Assembly: GCF_003935715.1 (NCBI RefSeq)
Contig: NZ_RHPP01000030.1
Location: 1 to 34,525, forward strand
From: Stenotrophomonas sp. 278
Lineage (GTDB): Bacteria > Pseudomonadota > Gammaproteobacteria > Xanthomonadales > Xanthomonadaceae
Reading direction: 5' to 3'
DNA length: 34,525 bases
Below the pieces are notes generated by a model that was not told the DNA's origin, did no database searches, and saw only the letters and a list, made by a program, of their open reading frames with translations. Shown in pieces: positions 6,201 to 17,043 of this stretch (position 1 is its first letter; each line of letters opens with the position of its first letter). A program made the translations under genes and the position numbers.

Positions 6201-6809
6201 TCACTGGACGAGACGCTCAGCAGAACACACGCCCACATCCGATCTTGTAGGCACCTGTTCGCCGTTGCTGACCAATAATGCCAAGCCAAGACACGAAACC
6301 CCTAGAATTCCGGCCCAAAAAGATCGCTTCACATAAGTGTACTTACGAACACAGATGCGAGAGATATCAAAATTATGGCGAAGCCGAACTGACACCAAGC
6401 TAGCAAGATCAAGGCCTGCGATCTGTCGTTCGAAGTCAGATGAGGACTGATGCCGAGCCACGGTACCGAAGAAAAATGGGTCCGTAGAGCGTGTCGCGAC
6501 TAACCTCGGTGCCATGCCCAAGAACGCAAAACCCGCCGAGGAGATAAGCAGCAACAACGATCCCACTCCAAAAACGAATGGAATCAAGCCCGGGTCTTGC
6601 CTCAACAGCGGTGATGATGTCGAACTGGTTAGAAGATAGGCCACCAACGCCGCCGAAGCAGCAAACGACCAAGCACACTTGGTGTCAGCAAACTGAATAT
6701 AGGCAGTAACATAGCTTTGTTGCGCGTCAGAAAATTGATAACGAGCTTCCAGTGAGGCGGGCTCTGAGCCCCTGGGCTCCGAAATTGCGCCAAGGTTCTG
6801 CTCGCTCAT
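6201..6809 (-). CDS. PycTM/DUF5706-like membrane effector (Pycsar)
   Basis: This 202-residue membrane protein looks like the transmembrane effector of Pycsar anti-phage systems, which disturb the inner membrane when a cyclic pyrimidine nucleotide binds. The family hallmark YIQFADTK is at residues 37-44, followed by membrane segments at about 46-61, 76-98 and 164-180. FFFG is at 112-115, and a cytoplasmic loop carries a KY pair before the last helix. ATG 6809 overlaps the stop of the cyclase gene in an ATGA; in-frame starts at 6818 and further upstream lie inside the cyclase gene and are unlikely. It is the last gene of a three-gene operon convergent with int. The family call rests on motif recall. 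Confidence 0.8.
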   Translation of the reverse strand: MSEQNLGAISEPRGSEPASLEARYQFSDAQQSYVTAYIQFADTKCAWSFAASAALVAYLLTSSTSSPLLRQDPGLIPFVFGVGSLLLLISSAGFAFLGMAPRLVATRSTDPFFFGTVARHQSSSDFERQIAGLDLASLVSVRLRHNFDISRICVRKYTYVKRSFWAGILGVSCLGLALLVSNGEQVPTRSDVGVCSAERLVQ

Positions 6810-7567
6810 GAAGTCCATCTTCCATAGTAGTACCAATATTGATACGGCGCTCCCGTTAGGCTGTACGAGTAGCCGGTATCGTGATCTGAGACCGTTGAAA
6901 GCCCCTTCCATTCCGAGGGCAGGCCTTCGCGAACGTTGTTCCCTATCATCAGCTCGCCCGCCTTCGCCACATTAAGCATCTTGCATGCAAGATTTGCCGT
7001 GGTACCTATTGCAACGATTCCGTTGAATCTCAGCGCCGCCCCCATTTTTGCAATGGTCAAAGGGCCACTATCAATGCATATTCGGAACAAGAATGGAGGT
7101 ATACCGCGCGCTATGAGCGCATTATTGAGAGTACTGTTCAGTGCGTCGTTTACAACATGAAATAGCGTAAGTGCAGCAGCAACTGCTCGTTGCTCCTTCG
7201 TCGCCCCCTCATTCGGCTCCGCAACAAAGTACGCCATCAATCCGTCGCCGGTATTCTTCTCGACAGTGCCACCGAAGTCCTCCACGACACGAATAGCTTC
7301 GGTGAAGAACAACGATAGGCCTCGAAGCATAAGCTCCTGCTGCTCCATCGTCTCCTGCGGTCGCGAAGTGAACCCGGATATATCAAGAAACAGCACTGCA
7401 GCGTGCAAAGACCGACCCTCATGGATCGCCATATCGTCTGCGTCGGGAATCACCCTCCCGACGCCGAGGCCTGACCGGCGATCTATAGATTCGGCAGTCG
7501 CGAGAATTCGGGCACTTTGCGATGCACGGTAAGCGGGTGACACAAGCGTGCGAAAACTTTGCATCAT
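6806..7567 (-). CDS. Class III nucleotide cyclase, second of two (Pycsar PycC-like)
   Basis: The 253-residue protein is almost entirely one class III cyclase catalytic domain (residues 55-245). Metal-binding Asp62 is in LFLDISGFT, and Asp108 in KNTGDG together with Lys104. The substrate strand follows (CIDSGPLTIAKMG), then NLACK at 192-196, where many canonical enzymes have Asn-x-x-x-Arg; here the last residue is Lys. Activity is expected on sequence grounds, but the nucleotide (UTP, CTP, ATP or GTP) cannot be read off. The gene overlaps both neighbours by ATGA, so all three are translationally coupled. In Pycsar a single cyclase normally partners the effector. Confidence 0.82.
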   Translation of the reverse strand: MMQSFRTLVSPAYRASQSARILATAESIDRRSGLGVGRVIPDADDMAIHEGRSLHAAVLFLDISGFTSRPQETMEQQELMLRGLSLFFTEAIRVVEDFGGTVEKNTGDGLMAYFVAEPNEGATKEQRAVAAALTLFHVVNDALNSTLNNALIARGIPPFLFRICIDSGPLTIAKMGAALRFNGIVAIGTTANLACKMLNVAKAGELMIGNNVREGLPSEWKGLSTVSDHDTGYSYSLTGAPYQYWYYYGRWTS

Positions 7568-8511
7568 GTCACCTCGTAGACCGGATAGGAGACCAAGAGC
7601 CGGGGAAGGCTATCAGCGGGAACACGACGAGCACGCAGAAGCCACTGAACGTGTAGCAAATTGTATAGCTCATTGCCGATGCGCATAGTATTAGGAGCGC
7701 AGGTCTGCTCAATTTTCACCGCGAGGTTCAATGCATCACTTCTTACGGACGGCCAACTGAAACCGGTGATCGCGTTTGTCTTTGTCTCAATCAGCGCAGG
7801 GCCGTAATCTGCACCCACTCGTACACTCAGTCGAGGCAGCCCTGCAGATTCCAGGACAGGGGAAAGCGATTCCTTTACCAGCTTGATCATGGAAGTTCCA
7901 AGGTCAACTATCAGATCGCACTGGCGAGTAAACGAAGGATGCGGAAGGTGGACTATGAATCCGTCTCCAGTATCCTTAAGCACTGCGGCTTCGAACTGGC
8001 CAACTAGTATCTGCAATTCTCGGAGCAGCACTTCAGTTGCTTTATCAAACGCGACAGCGTCCCGTCTCCGCAGCTCCGTCGATCCGCAAATGTCGAGCGA
8101 CAGAAACGGAGTGCTAACCGAGCTGGACTCGCCAACTGGCTCTTTGTGATGCGCCGGCTGTATTACGGGATGCTTAAATGGCTCCCCATGAAGCTCTTCA
8201 GACACGGCCGAAGCGCGCTCGATACCGTACTCACTCGTGGACGAAATTCGCGGCCGCAAGTCATACAGCGGCACGCTTCGGATGGCTTGCTCTACCGAGG
8301 CAACAGGTATCGCAACCTTTGTGAAGCGATCTAGGTAGCAGGCTTCGCCCTTTACCTCAATTCGAGTGTATCGACGAGGATCCGGCTCAAGTCGAAGCTC
8401 GACCTGGCCATCATAGAGTTGCACCTGCTCACAAACAAAGTCAAATCGTCCAAGCACACTTGGGCGACAGCCCGACTCGTCGGCGTCTGGTTCCTGAGGA
8501 GACATCACCAT
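7564..8511 (-). CDS. Class III nucleotide cyclase with N-terminal extension (Pycsar-like)
   Basis: The first gene of the operon encodes 315 residues. The catalytic domain covers about 134-315: Asp140 in LSLDICGST, Lys179 and Asp183 in LKDTGDG, strand RVGADYGPAL, and NLAVK at 262-266, again with Lys replacing the usual Arg. Residues 1-130 form an extra beta-rich region of unknown fold (YDGQVELRLEPD), plausibly a sensor. ATG 8511 abuts AAGG; ATG 8505 has AAGG at a proper six-base spacing and is the likelier start. Both cyclases keep the metal-binding Asp pair, so they could form two homodimers or a heterodimer. Confidence 0.82.
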   Translation of the reverse strand: MVMSPQEPDADESGCRPSVLGRFDFVCEQVQLYDGQVELRLEPDPRRYTRIEVKGEACYLDRFTKVAIPVASVEQAIRSVPLYDLRPRISSTSEYGIERASAVSEELHGEPFKHPVIQPAHHKEPVGESSSVSTPFLSLDICGSTELRRRDAVAFDKATEVLLRELQILVGQFEAAVLKDTGDGFIVHLPHPSFTRQCDLIVDLGTSMIKLVKESLSPVLESAGLPRLSVRVGADYGPALIETKTNAITGFSWPSVRSDALNLAVKIEQTCAPNTMRIGNELYNLLHVQWLLRARRVPADSLPRLLVSYPVYEVT

Positions 8512-8723
8512 CCTTAGTTGGTCGGAGCGAGCATATTACTCCTGACACGCCACCAGATCGCGCGCCCCTAATCAGTGCTCGCTATAGGTGGAACCAGGCC
8601 GGCGAGCGGCGAGCATCATCTTAAAACCCGCTCTTCGGCTGTGCCAACTGTGCCAATTAAAAGCCTAAATGAGCCAAAATATGGCACTCATCAAGGTCAA
8701 GAGCGCCTGTAAGTACTTGATTT
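8512..8723. promoter_or_regulatory. Intergenic: cyclase-operon promoter region and probable attachment side
   Basis: These 212 bases hold no gene. On the minus strand a -10-like TAATAT (8538-8533) lies about 21 bases before the operon start, but I see no convincing -35, so the promoter may be weak or activated. The sequence is AT-richer next to the tRNA. The 3' end of the tRNA gene faces this stretch, so it should contain one phage attachment boundary; the partner copy would be outside the window. Confidence 0.4.
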
Positions 8724-8800
8724 TGGTGACCCCGGCCCGATTCGAACGGGCGACCTTCCCCTTAGGAGGGGGACGCTCTATCCAGCTGAGCTACGGGGCC
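8724..8800 (-). tRNA. tRNA-Arg (anticodon CCT)
   Basis: A 77-base gene including CCA folds as a complete cloverleaf. The acceptor stem GGCCCCG pairs with CGGGGTC with one G-U; the D arm is GCTC/GAGC; the anticodon stem TCCCC/GGGGA holds loop CTCCTAA, giving anticodon CCT for codon AGG; the T arm is GCCCG/CGGGC with TTCGAAT. CCA is encoded. The 3' end points toward the prophage, and tRNA 3' ends are common integrase targets, so this is the likely attachment site. Confidence 0.95.
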
Positions 8801-8918
8801 ATGCGGGCGGAAGCATACCGCCGATGCGTGACGGGCCGGCATTGCACCGGCCCCGCGTATAAGGATACCTGCATTCAGCGAGGTGACCAAGACTGATCAC
8901 CGCGCAAATCCACCGGAA

Positions 8919-9764
<846 letters not shown>

Positions 9765-9887
9765 TCAGGTTCCAAGGGTGCGGACAATGGCCCGATTGTA
9801 GCCGGTGCGGCACTGCCGCATGGCGGTCCTGGGCGGACTGATAGAATGGTCGGTCTGCACCCTTTTCGATACGCAACAGGAGTTTGC

Positions 9888-11417
9888 ATGTCCTCTGCCC
9901 TGCTCAAGGCCCTTGGCCTGGATGCAACCAACGCTGGCACCTACCTTGGCAATGGCGAATGGTCCACGGCAAGCGCCGGGGTGATCACGCCGGTGAACCC
10001 GACCACGGGGGAAGCCATCGCCCAGGTGCATGCCACCACCGAGGCCGACTACGAAACCGTGGTCGCCCGCGCCCAGGAAGCCTTCAAGGTGTGGCGCACC
10101 ACCCCGGCCCCGCGCCGTGGCGAAGCCGTGCGCCTGTGCGGCGAAGCGCTGCGCGCCAACAAGGACGCGCTGGGCTCGCTGGTCGCGCTGGAAATGGGCA
10201 AGAGCAAGCCGGAAGGCGACGGTGAAGTGCAGGAGATGATCGACATCGCCGACTTCGCCGTGGGCCAGAGCCGCATGCTGTATGGCTACACCATGCACTC
10301 CGAGCGTCCGGGCCACCGCATGTATGAGCAGTACCAGCCGCTGGGCCTGGTGGGCATCATCAGTGCGTTCAACTTCCCGGTTGCGGTGTGGGCGTGGAAC
10401 TCGTTCCTGGCCGCCATCTGCGGTGATATCTGCATCTGGAAGCCGTCCAACAAGACCCCGCTGACCGCGATTGCCTCGATGCGCATCTGCAATGAAGCGC
10501 TGCGCGACGCCGGCTTCCCGGACATCTTCTTCCTGATCAACGACGCCGGCACGGCGCTGTCGGAAAAGCTGGTGGAAGACTGCCGCATTCCGCTGATCAG
10601 CTTCACCGGCTCCACCCAGGTGGGCCGCACGGTGAACGAAAAGGTCGCCCGTCGCCTGGGTCGCTGCCTGCTGGAACTGGGCGGCAACAACGCCATCATC
10701 CTGGACGAAACCGCCGACCTGAAACTGGCCGTGCCGGGCATCGTGTTTGGCGCGGTCGGTACCGCCGGCCAGCGCTGCACCACCACGCGCCGCCTGATCG
10801 TCCACGAATCGATCTACGACAACGTGCTGGCCACCCTGAAGAAGGCGTACAAGCAGGTGGAAGGCAAGATCGGCGACCCGACCGATGCCGCCAACCTGAT
10901 GGGCCCGCTGAACAGCGACAGCGCGGTGCAGCAGTTCCTGGCCTCGATTGAAAAGGCCAAGGCCAGCGGCGGCACGGTGGAAACCGGCGGCACCCGCATT
11001 GATCGCCCGGGCAACTTCGTGCTGCCGGCGATTGTCACCGGCCTGAAGAACAGCGACGAAGTGGTGCAGCACGAAACCTTCGCGCCGATTCTGTACGTGA
11101 TGAAGTACAGCACGCTGGACGAAGCCATCGACATGCAGAACGGCGTGCCGCAGGGCCTGTCGTCGTCGATCTTCACCCAGAACCTGAAGGCGGCCGAGCG
11201 CTTCCTGTCGGCGGCCGGTTCGGACTGCGGCATCGCCAACGTCAACATCGGCACCTCGGGTGCGGAAATCGGTGGCGCGTTCGGTGGCGAGAAGGACACC
11301 GGCGGTGGTCGTGAGTCGGGTTCGGATGCGTGGAAGGTCTACATGCGCCGCCAGACCAACACCATCAATTACTCGGATTCGCTGCCGCTGGCACAGGGCA
11401 TCAAGTTCGATCTGTGA
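9888..11417 (+). CDS. amaB: ALDH7-type alpha-aminoadipic semialdehyde dehydrogenase
   Basis: The 509-residue NAD(P)-dependent dehydrogenase likely oxidises alpha-aminoadipic semialdehyde (piperideine-6-carboxylate) to alpha-aminoadipate in lysine breakdown. ALDH7 features are present: [20 protein letters not shown] for cofactor binding, ELGGNNAI with the general-base Glu, and catalytic Cys in [10 protein letters not shown]. The C-terminal [22 protein letters not shown] is broken here only by the usual family spacing. ATG 9888 follows CAGGAG by five bases; the frame is open far upstream only because it mirrors kdsA. An SDR gene is coupled downstream. The substrate is inferred from the subfamily. 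Confidence 0.88.
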   Translation: MSSALLKALGLDATNAGTYLGNGEWSTASAGVITPVNPTTGEAIAQVHATTEADYETVVARAQEAFKVWRTTPAPRRGEAVRLCGEALRANKDALGSLVALEMGKSKPEGDGEVQEMIDIADFAVGQSRMLYGYTMHSERPGHRMYEQYQPLGLVGIISAFNFPVAVWAWNSFLAAICGDICIWKPSNKTPLTAIASMRICNEALRDAGFPDIFFLINDAGTALSEKLVEDCRIPLISFTGSTQVGRTVNEKVARRLGRCLLELGGNNAIILDETADLKLAVPGIVFGAVGTAGQRCTTTRRLIVHESIYDNVLATLKKAYKQVEGKIGDPTDAANLMGPLNSDSAVQQFLASIEKAKASGGTVETGGTRIDRPGNFVLPAIVTGLKNSDEVVQHETFAPILYVMKYSTLDEAIDMQNGVPQGLSSSIFTQNLKAAERFLSAAGSDCGIANVNIGTSGAEIGGAFGGEKDTGGGRESGSDAWKVYMRRQTNTINYSDSLPLAQGIKFDL

Positions 11418-12244
11418 TGGCGAACGTGGCGGGCAATGCATCGGCCGACGGCGTACCGACCAGCGGTCGGTACCTACCGGGGGCGGGTGGTCCGCTGGAT
11501 TTCACCGGCCGCCGCGTTCTGGTGGCCGGGGGCAGCAAGGGCATTGGCCGGTGCATGGCACTGGCCTTTGCTGCGGCGGGGGCCCACGTTTCCGTGTGCG
11601 CACGTGGCGAGGCCGGCTTGGCCGCGCTGCGGGCCGATGCGGCGCAGGCCGGTGTGGACATCCACACCCTGCCCGCCGACCTCGGCCAGCCCGAGGACAT
11701 CCAGCGCTGGCTGGAAGCCGCGGCCGATGCGCTGGGCGGCATTGATGTCCTGGTGAACAACGCCACCGGCTACGGCATGGCCGAAGATGACGCCGGCTGG
11801 GAAGCCAGCCTCAACGTCGACCTGATGGCCGCGGTGCGAACCTCGCGGCTCGCCCTGCCCTGGCTGCGGCGGGCCACCGGTGCCTGCATCCTCAACCTGG
11901 GCTCGATTGCCGGCATGCAGCCACGCCCGGGCGCTGCGCCCTACGCTGCCGCCAAGGCAGCATTGATGCACTACACCACCTCGCAGGCGCTGGGCCTGGC
12001 ACCGGACCGCATCCGGGTCAATGCCATCGCGCCCGGCTCGATCGAGTTCGCCGACGGCCTGTGGGACCGCCGGCGTACGGAAGACCCTGCCCTGTACCAC
12101 GGCACGCTGGCCAGAATTCCGTTCGGCCGCTTCGGCGCACCGGAGGAGATTGCCGACGCCGCCCTGTTCCTGTGTTCCCCGCTGGCCCGCTGGGTCACCG
12201 GCCAGACGCTGGTGGTGGACGGCGGCCAGGTATTGATGGGCTGA
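11417..12244 (+). CDS. Short-chain dehydrogenase/reductase (SDR)
   Basis: The 275-residue classical SDR starts at an ATG that shares its A with the dehydrogenase stop (TGATG), so the two are translationally coupled. The N-terminal Rossmann motif GGSKGIGR is at about residues 38-45, NNATG at about 115, catalytic Ser in NLGSIAG near 160, and Tyr-x-x-x-Lys in APYAAAKAAL near 176-180. A Gly-rich C-terminus (VVDGGQVLMG) completes the fold. The substrate is unknown; coupling suggests action on a metabolite of the same catabolic route. The first 25 residues are atypical and a later start is possible. Confidence 0.85.
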   Translation: MANVAGNASADGVPTSGRYLPGAGGPLDFTGRRVLVAGGSKGIGRCMALAFAAAGAHVSVCARGEAGLAALRADAAQAGVDIHTLPADLGQPEDIQRWLEAAADALGGIDVLVNNATGYGMAEDDAGWEASLNVDLMAAVRTSRLALPWLRRATGACILNLGSIAGMQPRPGAAPYAAAKAALMHYTTSQALGLAPDRIRVNAIAPGSIEFADGLWDRRRTEDPALYHGTLARIPFGRFGAPEEIADAALFLCSPLARWVTGQTLVVDGGQVLMG

Positions 12245-12278
12245 GGCTGCCCCACCCCGCTTTACCTCAAGGACGACC

Positions 12279-12593
12279 ATGAGAACCGCCCCTCCACAAC
12301 CGCGCAACAACCTCGCGCTGGCCAGCCTGCTCCTCAGCCTGGTGGCATTGTTCTTCCTTCCCTTCATCGGGCATCTGGCGGCGTTGATCACCGGGTACAT
12401 GGCCCGGGCGAACATCCGCCGGCGGCCCTATCCCCTGCAGTGCGACAACATGGCGCGAGGCGGCCTGCTGCTGGCGTGGGGAGGCCTGATCGCCTGGACA
12501 GCCTTTGTGGCGTGGGTGTACTTCGTGGCGATTCCGCACCTGCAGGAACTGGGGCGGATCCTGTTGAACGCGCTGCTGCTGAAGTCCAGCTAG
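12279..12593 (+). CDS. DUF4190-like small membrane protein (104 aa)
   Basis: This protein has two to three hydrophobic helices: residues 13-40 (ALASLLLSLVALFFLPFIG and onward) and 64-85. A cytoplasmic loop (GYMARANIRRRP) carries the G-x-x-A-x-x-x-I-R pattern typical of DUF4190 proteins. A ribosome-like AAGGACG lies eight bases upstream. Its function is unknown. A paralogue follows at 12670, and the pair probably arose by tandem duplication. Confidence 0.75.
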   Translation: MRTAPPQPRNNLALASLLLSLVALFFLPFIGHLAALITGYMARANIRRRPYPLQCDNMARGGLLLAWGGLIAWTAFVAWVYFVAIPHLQELGRILLNALLLKSS

Positions 12594-12669
12594 CGCCGGA
12601 ATTCCGACGTATTGATGGGCTAAACCCCAGCCAGGCTCTATCATGTAGGCCCTGCCATGGAGGACCCGG

Positions 12670-12951
12670 ATGAACCTGCCCGTACGTCAAACCAACACCA
12701 TGGCCGTCATCAGCCTGATCACCGGCATCCTGGGCTGGACCGCCCTGCCCGGGCTCGGCAGCATCGTGGCGATCGTCACCGGGCACATGGCCCGCGGCGA
12801 GATCCGCCGCAGCCCGGAAACCCAGGAAGGCGACGGCATGGCCCTGGCCGGCCTGATCCTGGGCTACCTGATGGTGGGACTGTGCCTGCTGGGTATTCTG
12901 CTGTTCGTCCTGTTTATTGGCGGACTGTTGTGGATGGTCCCCAATCATTGA
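12670..12951 (+). CDS. DUF4190-like small membrane protein (93 aa)
   Basis: This paralogue of the preceding gene has membrane helices at about residues 10-38 and 57-88 and the loop GHMARGEIRRSP, which matches GYMARANIRRRP of its neighbour. The start at ATG 12670 follows a GGAGGA ribosome site. Proteins of this type are widespread in Xanthomonadaceae and uncharacterised. It lies ten bases upstream of the methyltransferase and may share a transcript with it. Confidence 0.78.
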   Translation: MNLPVRQTNTMAVISLITGILGWTALPGLGSIVAIVTGHMARGEIRRSPETQEGDGMALAGLILGYLMVGLCLLGILLFVLFIGGLLWMVPNH

Positions 12952-12961
12952 GGAGGGGTGC

Positions 12962-13732
12962 ATGACGGCTTCCGACGCCACAGAACGTTTCAGCAACCGC
13001 GTGGCGGACTATGTTCGCTATCGGCCGGACTACCCGCCGGCGCTGCTGGACTGGCTGCACCACCAGATGGGCGTGTCCCCTGAAACCCTGGTGGCCGACA
13101 TCGGGGCGGGTACCGGCATCTCCACCCGTCTGTTCCTGGCCGCCGGCCACCCGGTGATCGCGGTGGAACCGAATGCGGCCATGCGCAATGCCGCTGATAC
13201 CTGGCTCAGCCCGGACTACCTGCGCCTGAAACTGGTCGACGGCACCGCCGAAGCCACCACCCTGGCCAACGACAGCGTGGGACTGGTCAGCGCGGCACAG
13301 GCCTTCCACTGGTTCGACATGGACGCGGTGCGCGCCGAATGGCGGCGCATCCTGCATCCGGGTGGGCAGGCACTGGTGTTCTGGAATTCGCGCCTGCTGG
13401 ATTCCTCGCCGTTCCTGATCGGCTACGAGCAGCTGCTGCTGGAGTTCGGCACCGATTACACCGAAGTGGCCGAACGCTACCAGGACGATGCCACCATGAA
13501 AGCCTGGTTCGGAAAGGGTTTCCATGCCATGGCCAGTTTCCCCAACGTGCAGCACATGGATGCCGACGGCCTGCGTGGCCGGCTGCTTTCTTCCTCGTAC
13601 GCACCGCCGCCGGAGCATCCGCGCCACGCGCCGATGCTGGCGGCATTGCAACAGCTGTTCGACGCGCATGCGGTCGACGGTCGCATTGCCTTCGAGTATC
13701 AAACCCGTGCCTTCATCGGCACGCTGGACTGA
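12962..13732 (+). CDS. SAM-dependent class I methyltransferase
   Basis: The 256-residue protein has the class I fold: motif I VADIGAGTGIST (about residues 43-54), motif II Glu in IAVEPNAAM, an acidic loop VDGTAEAT, and motif IV-like AQAFHWFDMD, a signature shared with UbiE/Methyltransf_11 proteins of unknown substrate. I chose ATG 12962 because a strong ribosome site (GAGGAGGGG) precedes it; the frame is open upstream into the previous gene. pyrD follows by nine bases. Substrate unknown. Confidence 0.85.
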   Translation: MTASDATERFSNRVADYVRYRPDYPPALLDWLHHQMGVSPETLVADIGAGTGISTRLFLAAGHPVIAVEPNAAMRNAADTWLSPDYLRLKLVDGTAEATTLANDSVGLVSAAQAFHWFDMDAVRAEWRRILHPGGQALVFWNSRLLDSSPFLIGYEQLLLEFGTDYTEVAERYQDDATMKAWFGKGFHAMASFPNVQHMDADGLRGRLLSSSYAPPPEHPRHAPMLAALQQLFDAHAVDGRIAFEYQTRAFIGTLD

Positions 13733-13741
13733 CTGGACCCT

Positions 13742-14793
<1,052 letters not shown>

Positions 14794-14797
<4 letters not shown>

Positions 14798-15852
14798 GTG
14801 AAGCAATGCCTGCAATGACCGCCTGGTCGCTGACCGAAAACGCCTCGCTGAAGGCGTTGAACACCTTCCACGTTGAAGCCCGCGCCGAGCGCCTGCTGGA
14901 ACTGCACGACGTCACCCTGCTGCCGGAAGTGCTGGCCCTGCCCCAGGTGGCCGGCAAGCCGCTGCTGGTGCTGGGTGCCGGCAGCAACGTATTGATTGCC
15001 GATGACGTGGCAGGCACCGTGCTGGTGTTTGCCAACCGCGAGATCACTGCGCTGGAGCATCGCGCCGACCACACCGTGGTGCGGGCCGGTGCCGGGGTGG
15101 ACTGGCACGGCCTGGTGATGTGGTCGCTGCAGAACGGGCTTTCCGGGCTGGAGAATCTGGCCCTGATTCCCGGCACTGCCGGTGCCGCGCCGATCCAGAA
15201 CATCGGCGCGTACGGCGTGCAGGTGGATGAATTCATCAACGCCGTGGAAGCGTGGGACCGTGCCGAGCAGGCATGGGTGCGACTGGAGGCCGACGCCTGC
15301 CAGTTCGGCTACCGCGACAGCCTGTTCAAGCACGAACCAGACCGCTACCTGATCACCGCCATTGAACTGCGCCTGCCGCTGCTGCACGACCTGCGCCTGG
15401 GCTATGCCGGCATTGCCGAGGAGATGCAGGCGATGGGCGTGGAACTGCCGGTGGCCGCCGACGTGGCCAACGCGGTGATCGCAATTCGCCGCCGCAAGCT
15501 GCCCGACCCGGACGTGCTGGGCAACGCCGGCAGCTTCTTCAAGAACCCGGTGCTGCCGCTGGACCAGGTGAACGTGCTGCTGCAGCAGTACCCGGACATT
15601 CCGGTGTACCCGGCCGCGCAGGACACCCACCGCAAGGTGTCGGCGGCGTGGATGATCGAGGCCTGCGGCTGGAAGGGCTATCGCGACGGCGATGCGGGCG
15701 TGGCTCCAACCCACGCGCTGGTGCTGGTGAATCACGGCAATGCCAGCGGCGGCCAGCTGCTGGATCTGGCCCGGCGCATTTCCGCTTCGGTGCTGGAAAA
15801 GTTCGGCGTGCCCATTGAACCCGAGCCGCGCCTGATCGGCGCACAGTGGTGA
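14794..15852 (+). CDS. murB: UDP-N-acetylenolpyruvoylglucosamine reductase
   Basis: This 352-residue cytoplasmic FAD enzyme reduces UDP-N-acetylenolpyruvoylglucosamine to UDP-N-acetylmuramate for peptidoglycan. Type I features: the N-terminal [15 protein letters not shown]-binding [35 protein letters not shown] split over the flavin site, catalytic Ser in [18 protein letters not shown] and C-terminal PEPRLIG. It is translationally coupled to pyrD upstream (ATGA) and to the transporter downstream (GTGA). Confidence 0.97.
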
Positions 15853-16772
15853 GCCCCTCTCCGCCGGTCCTGCCCGCCCCCACCCCCATGCGGGCGGCGC
15901 TGTTGATGCTGGGCAGCACGATGGCGTTTGGCCTGATGGCCATCGCCATCCGCTATGCCACCGCGCACGTGCCGACCCAGGAAGTGGCGTTCTTCCGCAA
16001 TGCGTTTGGATTGGTGGCCCTGCTGCCGATGCTGCTGCGTTCCGGGTCTTCGGTGTTCCGCACTCAACAGCTGCCGCGCTACCTGCTGCGCAGCGTGATC
16101 GGGCTGGCCTCCATGCTGTGTGCGTTCTGGGCGATTGGCCATCTGCCAATCTCGCAGGCGATCTCGCTTTCGTATGCCACGCCGTTGTTCGTGACCATCG
16201 CCGCCGTGCTTCTCCTGGGCGAAGTGGTACGCGTACGGCGCTGGGCCGCAGTGGTATGCGGCTTCATCGGCGTGCTGATCATCGTGCGACCGGGCGCGGA
16301 TTCGTTCACGCCCGGCGTACTGGTGGCCGTGCTGGCCGCCCTGTTGAGTTCGCTGGTGGCGATCCAGATCAAGCAGCTCACCCGCGTGGACGGTGCCGAC
16401 ACGGTGGTGCTGTACACCTATGTGTTCTGGGTGCCGCTGTCACTGGTGCCAGCGCTGTTCACCTGGGTGTGGCCGACCGGCATCGCCTGGGTGTGGTTGG
16501 CAGCGACCGGCGTGCTGGGCACCGTGGGCCAGCTGCTGTGGACACGGGCATTGCGCCTGGGCGAAGTCTCCGCACTGACTCCGATCAGCTTCATGCAGCT
16601 GCCGCTGGTCACCCTGCTGGGCTGGTTGCTGTTCAACGAAACCATCGACCGCTACACCGTGATCGGGGCCAGCATCATCCTCGGTGCCAACGCCTACATC
16701 GCCCACCGCGAAGCGGTGCTGGCGCGCCGCGCGGCCTCCAACGCCGCCACCCAGGCCGCCCATCCGGAATAG
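15849..16772 (+). CDS. EamA/DMT-family transporter
   Basis: The 307-residue protein has ten predicted membrane helices in two EamA repeats (residues about 15-135 and 150-290), the drug/metabolite transporter fold. The charged C-terminal tail is Ala-rich. GTG 15849 overlaps the murB stop (GTGA) and is the natural start; ATG at residue 15 is possible. The helix [20 protein letters not shown] and the EALVRVRR-like loop resemble the YdcZ/RhaT-like exporters, but the substrate is unknown. Confidence 0.85.
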   Translation: MSPSPPVLPAPTPMRAALLMLGSTMAFGLMAIAIRYATAHVPTQEVAFFRNAFGLVALLPMLLRSGSSVFRTQQLPRYLLRSVIGLASMLCAFWAIGHLPISQAISLSYATPLFVTIAAVLLLGEVVRVRRWAAVVCGFIGVLIIVRPGADSFTPGVLVAVLAALLSSLVAIQIKQLTRVDGADTVVLYTYVFWVPLSLVPALFTWVWPTGIAWVWLAATGVLGTVGQLLWTRALRLGEVSALTPISFMQLPLVTLLGWLLFNETIDRYTVIGASIILGANAYIAHREAVLARRAASNAATQAAHPE

Positions 16773-16811
16773 CGGGGCACCCTGCTTACCCGCGCGATGC
16801 TGGGCACCCCC

Positions 16812-16834
16812 GTAGAGCCACGCCCTGCGTGGCT
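16812..16834 (+). repeat. SMAG-type GTAG palindromic repeat
   Basis: GTAG at 16812-16815 is followed by an 8-base stem AGCCACGC/GCGTGGCT with loop CCT. This matches the S. maltophilia GTAG (SMAG) family. It lies 39 bases past the transporter gene and could act as a transcript-end hairpin. Confidence 0.85.
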
Positions 16835-17043
16835 TCGCGGTACAGACGCGCTGGTGCCCCCTCTCCAGCAACCACCCCAGCAACATGTAATGTCGTTCGC
16901 GTCACCGTTGATCTGAGCGGAATCACGCGAAACGGTTGATCAAGGCCAAATAACGTCTTCAGGATCAAACACTTGCAACACCGCGACAGGTTCAGAAGAT
17001 GGTACTGCGATCGGCACGGCGCATCCCGGTGTAGCATTCCAAC

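Noticed and set aside
6335-6344. Sixth AAGYRYRCTT match (AAGTGTACTT) inside the membrane effector gene
   Set aside because: About half a match is expected by chance in 34.5 kb and it lies inside a coding sequence far from a promoter; not taken as a repressor site.
9765-11441. A 558-residue minus-strand frame opposite the dehydrogenase gene
   Set aside because: Composition is Arg/His/Val-rich mirror sequence typical of GC-rich antisense frames; the plus strand encodes a clear ALDH7 enzyme.
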